A stretch of 43,011 nucleotides of DNA from Ruminococcus sp. GTDB taxonomy: Bacteria; Bacillota; Clostridia; Oscillospirales; Ruminococcaceae. How positions within the stretch are numbered: position 1 is the first letter of the stretch; each line of letters starts with the position of its first letter. Below the pieces are notes generated by a model. That model ran no database searches and was not told the origin of the DNA. It saw only the letters and a program-made list of their open reading frames with translations. Shown piece after piece: positions 39,584 to 43,011 of the stretch. The position numbers were made by a program, and so were the translations under genes. The stretch lies in assembly GCA_017460665.1 (NCBI GenBank), contig JAFUAO010000066.1, positions 1 to 43,011 on the forward strand, in the 5' to 3' direction.

Positions 39584-40467
39584 TTTATCTTCTCCAAAAT
39601 ATCGGCAAATTTAGCGTAGTTCACCTTCACGCCGTCGTCCAGATCTATGTCGATCATCTGGTCGGCCAGGTGGTGGACCTTCTCCTCATAGGCGTTGATC
39701 TCATCGAGCTGAGCTGTCAGCTTCTCCTGCCGCTTTTTCAGCTTCACACGCTCGGAGGGATCCGCCTTCTCGATCTGCTCGGCGAGCATGGAGAGCTGCG
39801 TCCTATAGCGCTCCTGGAGCTCATGTACATAGCCGGTCCGGACCGTCGCCACCGTTGTCCGCTCCCAGCGGTGCATATACACCAGCGCTTTGAAAGCGTG
39901 CTTCTTGCCGGAGCTGAAAAGCCAGTAGATCGGGCGTTTCTGGTAGATCTTGCAGTGGTCGGCGTAGAAGCCGGTCAGCAGGTAGTTCCGGATCGCCTCA
40001 CGGGGAGTCCCCTTGCCGCCGAGGGCGCTGGCAATGAATTTCAGGTTCTCCTCCAGCGTGTCGTCGCCGTAGACGATGCGGATGAACTCCACGATCCTGC
40101 CGGTGAGGTCGTCCTCCAGGTAGTCGTCATCGCAGATCGGCAGGACGTTGTCATCATCGGGGATAATGGTCTTGTACTTGCTCGGATCCCACTCACCGCC
40201 GGCGTAAGCGAGGCCCTTCACGTCCAGAGAATACCGCCCGAAAAGGCAGCCCACGGCGTAGCTGATAAGGCTGCGGATCTCACGGGAGAGGTCGGCCCGG
40301 CGCACGGTGACGTCCTTGTCCTCCACCTGGGGGGAGAGTTCGTCCTGGAGGCCGTAGATGTCGATGAAGATGCGGTTGAGCTCCTCCTCGTTGGCCTTTA
40401 GTTTGTTGAAGCGCTGGGTACATTCCTGCTCCCATGCGGCGTATTTGTCGGATATTAGTGTTCCCAT
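39580..40467 (-). pseudogene. pglX: C-terminal fragment of BREX methyltransferase PglX
   Basis: The 295 residues match in my memory the end of BREX type 1 PglX: NEEELNRIFIDIYGLQDELS, RREIRSLISYAVGC-like, LFGRYSLDVKGLAYAGGEWD, KIYQKRPIYWLFSSGKK and the final HHLADQMIDIDLDDGVKVNYAKF. Complete PglX has about 1200 residues. The methyltransferase motifs and target-recognition region are missing. It nevertheless has a start at 40467 with GGAGG five bases upstream, so the fragment may be translated. No brxA, brxB, brxC or brxL gene is in the window. It is a relic of a phage-defence locus. Confidence 0.85.
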
Positions 40468-40534
40468 TTTTACCTCCATTAGATCAGCGAGTGCTTTTCA
40501 AAGTCCAAAGCTGTAATGTTCCGATCACGTCGAT

Positions 40535-40679
40535 ATGTTCATTTATATATATTATACCATATAAGCGAAGCGATATGGTATAATTGTCCGATCGCAGGGA
40601 GCAGATCGAAGATCAGCGTATCTGCGAGGACATTAAAATAGAACATAATGTTCGTTTACGAACATTATACCATAAAGCC
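40535..40679. repeat. Repeat cluster upstream of the PglX fragment
   Basis: Two related 32-33 base units at 40535-40567 and 40648-40679 share ATGTTC, TTTA and ATTATACCATA. ATTATACCATAT/ATATGGTATAAT (40551-40562, 40573-40584) is a perfect 12-base inverted repeat, and ATAATGTTCGT/ACGAACATTAT (40645-40655, 40658-40668) a perfect 11-base one. The rest of 40468-40760 has no gene. Confidence 0.6.
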
Positions 40680-40760
40680 TTGTGGATCTCAATATACATT
40701 CATTTTTTTATGACCTGACAGGGCATATCGGAGGAGGGCTGATCTCAGCGGCTCCACCGC

Positions 40761-40793
40761 AAAAAAGCGCCCCCTATCTCTAGGGAGCGCTTT
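40761..40793 (-). terminator. Terminator of the two-component operon
   Basis: AAAGCGCCCCCTA (40764-40776) and TAGGGAGCGCTTT (40781-40793) pair with one mismatch. On the minus strand T6 follows. Confidence 0.88.
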
Positions 40794-40808
40794 CCGCTTT
40801 CGTTATCA

Positions 40809-42200
40809 TCATTCGCTGGGCAGAGCAAAAGTAAAGCTGCTGCCCTTTCCCGGCTCGCTCTCAGCGAAGATCGTTCCGCCGTGAGCCTCGATGATCGCCT
40901 TTGCAACTGCAAGTCCCACCCCGGAGCCTCCCGTGCTGCGGCTCCGAGACTTGTCCGCACGGTAGAACCGCTCGAAGATATGGGGCAGATCCTCAGGCGA
41001 GATCCCGATCCCGTCATCGCTGACAGTAAGTCGGAAGATCCCGCCGCTGCTCTCGGCTCTGACAGCGATATGGCCGCCGCTCTCGGTGTATTTAACTGCG
41101 TTGGAGAGCAGGTCCATCACCGCCTGAGCGATCCTGTCACGGTCGGCACAGACCGAGATCTCGCCGCAGTTTATCTCAACGGTCAGCCCCTTTGCCGCAG
41201 TTTCGTTCTCAAACAGCGACACGATGTTCCTGATCAGCGGCTCTATGTCGAATACCGTCCTATTTAAGATGAGCTGGTCGGCGTCGATCCTGTGGAGCTT
41301 CTCCATATCCTCCACCAGCCCGGAGATCCGCTGTACCTCCTCGTACAAGCCGCTGAGCCGCTGTGGATCCGGCTCCCAGATCCCCTCGCACATCATCTCC
41401 AGGTGTGAGGCGATATTCGTAAGGGGAGTCCTCAGCTCGTGGGCCACATCGCCTGTCAGCCTCTGGCGGAGCTTTTCCTGCCGGTCAAGGGCCTGTGACA
41501 TGTCAGTTATGGCCTGTGAGAGCTCCTGGAGCTCCGCAGAGCCGGCGCTGAGCTCCTCCCCGGGGGAGAGCTCGCCCTCTGCGATCCTTCTGGTGCGGCC
41601 GATGAGCTTTGAGATCGGCCGAGCCATTCGCCTTGCGAAAATAAGGCCGGTGACTACTGCCCCGATCATGGAGACCGCTCCGATCGCCACAAGGATCATA
41701 TTCAGCGAATAGAGGAAGTGGAAGGCGTTGTCGTTGGCGTAATATGGGGAGTAATACTTGATCTGGGCATAGCCTGCCACAGTCTGATCCTGATACAGGG
41801 GGAACTCATGGGAGACAAAGCTGCCCTTTGCACTCCTCAGCCGCTCCATGTCGGACCGGATCTTCTCCATCATCTCCTCACAGCAGGCCATGTCGTGCTC
41901 CTCGATGTCCCATACCGTGTTTCGTTCAGCGTCAAGGACCCTCAGGAAGTACCCGTCGTTCACCGCATACATACCTGCGCCGTGGATATAGTCGGTGTTC
42001 CAGGAGGCTGTCTCCGGGTCGTACTGGGTGGCAAGCTCCTCTGCCAGCTCACCGGCGATGCGCTGCTGTTCGCTCTCCATATACGCCTCGAAGCGGCTCT
42101 TGATCAGCAGGTTAGAGGCCACGCTGACAAGGGCGATCACGATCAGGACTATGGTCCCGAAGCCGGCCGAGAGCTGTGTGCGCAGCTTTAGCTTCTTCAT
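40809..42200 (-). CDS. Sensor histidine kinase
   Basis: This 463-residue protein has membrane segments at about residues 10-32 and 165-188 and an extracellular sensor of about 130 residues with a His-Asp-Met-Ala-Cys-Cys sequence near residue 102. A HAMP domain (190-245) is followed by HisKA with His254 (GDVAHELRTPL). The HATPase domain has N (LLSNAVKYTE), G1 (DDGIGI), F (FERFYR) and G2 (GSGVGLAVAK) boxes. It follows the response regulator with a four-base overlap. The signal is unknown. Confidence 0.94.
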   Translation of the reverse strand: MKKLKLRTQLSAGFGTIVLIVIALVSVASNLLIKSRFEAYMESEQQRIAGELAEELATQYDPETASWNTDYIHGAGMYAVNDGYFLRVLDAERNTVWDIEEHDMACCEEMMEKIRSDMERLRSAKGSFVSHEFPLYQDQTVAGYAQIKYYSPYYANDNAFHFLYSLNMILVAIGAVSMIGAVVTGLIFARRMARPISKLIGRTRRIAEGELSPGEELSAGSAELQELSQAITDMSQALDRQEKLRQRLTGDVAHELRTPLTNIASHLEMMCEGIWEPDPQRLSGLYEEVQRISGLVEDMEKLHRIDADQLILNRTVFDIEPLIRNIVSLFENETAAKGLTVEINCGEISVCADRDRIAQAVMDLLSNAVKYTESGGHIAVRAESSGGIFRLTVSDDGIGISPEDLPHIFERFYRADKSRSRSTGGSGVGLAVAKAIIEAHGGTIFAESEPGKGSSFTFALPSE

Positions 42201-42868
42201 TTGCTCACCTCGAACCTGTACCCCAGACCGTGGACCGTTTTGATGTATTCGGGGGAATGTGGGTCGCCCTCGATCTTACGGCGCAGGTTTTTGATGTGGG
42301 TGTCGATCGCTCTGTCGTAGGACTCAAAGTCTGCACCGAAGGCCCTCTCGATGAGCTGCTCACGGGAGAGGACCCTCCCGGTATTTTGGAGAAAAACGGT
42401 CAGCAGCTTCCACTCGCTGGCGGTGAGCTGGATCTCATGGTCGTTTTTCCTCAGCTTCATTTGAGCAAGATCTGCGGTCAGCTCCCCGAAGGCCACCTGA
42501 TCGCCGGTGGGGGCGGTCCTGCGGAGGACAGTGCGGATCCTGGCATGGAGCTCCTTGAGGCTGAAGGGCTTTTTGATGTAGTCGTCAGCTCCCAGGTCCA
42601 GCCCCCTCAGCATATCCTCCTCCTGAGACTTGGCCGTCAGCATGATGATCGGCACAGAGGAAGCTCTCCTTATCCTCCGGCAGACCTCCTCGCCGGGAAT
42701 ATCCGGGAGCATAAGGTCGAGAACGATAAGGTCAGGCTGGTCTGCTGCGAATATCTCAAGGGCCTGCTGACCGTTCTCGGCAGTCAGGACCCGGATCCCC
42801 TTGTGTGTCAGATAGTCCGAGACCGCCTCACGGATCTTGGCCTCGTCGTCAACTGCGAGCACGTTCAT
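42197..42868 (-). CDS. OmpR-family response regulator
   Basis: This 223-residue protein has a receiver domain (Asp7 and Asp8 acidic pair, phospho-acceptor Asp51 in IVLDLMLP, Lys in LTAKSQ). A winged-helix OmpR/PhoB DNA-binding domain covers about 125-223 (LTASEWKLLTVFLQ, ending VHGLGYRF). The start at 42868 lies six bases after AGGTG; ATGs at 42877 and 42874 are too close. It controls genes together with the kinase encoded downstream. TTGCCA, 18 bases, TATTAT upstream on the minus strand may be its promoter. Confidence 0.94.
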   Translation of the reverse strand: MNVLAVDDEAKIREAVSDYLTHKGIRVLTAENGQQALEIFAADQPDLIVLDLMLPDIPGEEVCRRIRRASSVPIIMLTAKSQEEDMLRGLDLGADDYIKKPFSLKELHARIRTVLRRTAPTGDQVAFGELTADLAQMKLRKNDHEIQLTASEWKLLTVFLQNTGRVLSREQLIERAFGADFESYDRAIDTHIKNLRRKIEGDPHSPEYIKTVHGLGYRFEVSK

Positions 42869-42927
42869 GTACATCACCTACTATAATAATAATTGGTCGT
42901 ATAAATCCATGGCAAGCCAGTCATGGT

Positions 42928-42956
42928 TTACACGCACTTGTTACTTAAGCTATAAT
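42928..42956 (+). promoter_or_regulatory. Rightward promoter at the window edge
   Basis: TTACAC (42928-42933), 17 bases, TATAAT (42951-42956). No start codon with a Shine-Dalgarno appears before the window ends at 43011, so the gene would lie outside. Confidence 0.5.
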
Positions 42957-43011
42957 GGAAGCAGTGATTGGACTAACGTACATCACCAAGGGACACCACG
43001 CCCGTAAGTGA

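Noticed and set aside
1-43011. CRISPR array
   Set aside because: No run of regularly spaced 25-40 base repeats was found; the direct repeats at 8536-8573, 11109-11152 and 40535-40679 are too few and irregular.

Overview
The window looks like a chromosomal segment of a Gram-positive, plant-fibre-degrading anaerobe of the Ruminococcus type (class Clostridia). The main evidence is a secreted GH9 cellulase fused through a dockerin to a GH16 lichenase, a cellulosome-style architecture. Other support comes from beta-xylosidase-type GH3 and GH43 enzymes, sugar ABC transport, a sortase-B pilus cluster, consensus TTGACA/TATAAT promoters and strong Shine-Dalgarno sites. The assignment rests on remembered protein families, not on a search, and I do not name a species.

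Layout. Bases 1-3800 are accessory DNA: a MobC-like mobilisation protein, a leftward arsenic operon (arsR, ACR3, a UPF0718/ArsP-like permease, a small CxxC thioredoxin-fold protein) and a small hypothetical gene. Bases 3850-11250 form a compact phage-like element. It holds a truncated tyrosine integrase, a leftward set (basic small protein, Thr-rich lipoprotein, coiled-coil protein, Xre repressor), a two-operator control region with face-to-face promoters, and about a dozen small rightward genes ending in a Gly-rich hydrophobic protein and three companions. No terminase, portal, capsid, tail or replication gene is visible. The element abuts the 3' end of ssrA (tmRNA, minus strand), a classical integration site, and three CGTGTGATAT repeats lie in the gap. 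These 11 kb look more AT-rich than the rest.

Bases 11255-23600 are core genome: ssrA, an S66 LD-carboxypeptidase and smpB. They continue with an AraC regulator, the GH9-dockerin-GH16 gene, a CobW/COG0523 GTPase, a heterodimeric ABC exporter and a UDP-sugar pyrophosphorylase. Bases 23640-30350 carry a xylo-oligosaccharide-type locus (GH3, solute-binding lipoprotein, two permeases, divergent AraC activator) without its own ATPase. Bases 30380-33780 carry a pilus operon read leftward: signal-peptidase-like protein, major pilin, class B sortase, accessory pilin. Bases 33966-38830 hold a decayed cysteine synthase with an intact promoter, an ABC-F ATPase, an ACT-domain protein, a GH43 enzyme and a radical SAM activase-like protein. 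Then come tRNA-Leu(CAA), a palindromic repeat region, a remnant of a BREX phage-defence locus (C-terminal quarter of pglX plus a stub of pglZ) and a two-component system.

The points most worth following are the ssrA-linked phage-like element and its control region, the pilus signal-peptidase homologue with a glycine at the catalytic lysine position and a one-base homopolymer problem at its start, the BREX remnant, and the cysK relic whose promoter now faces an ABC-F gene.
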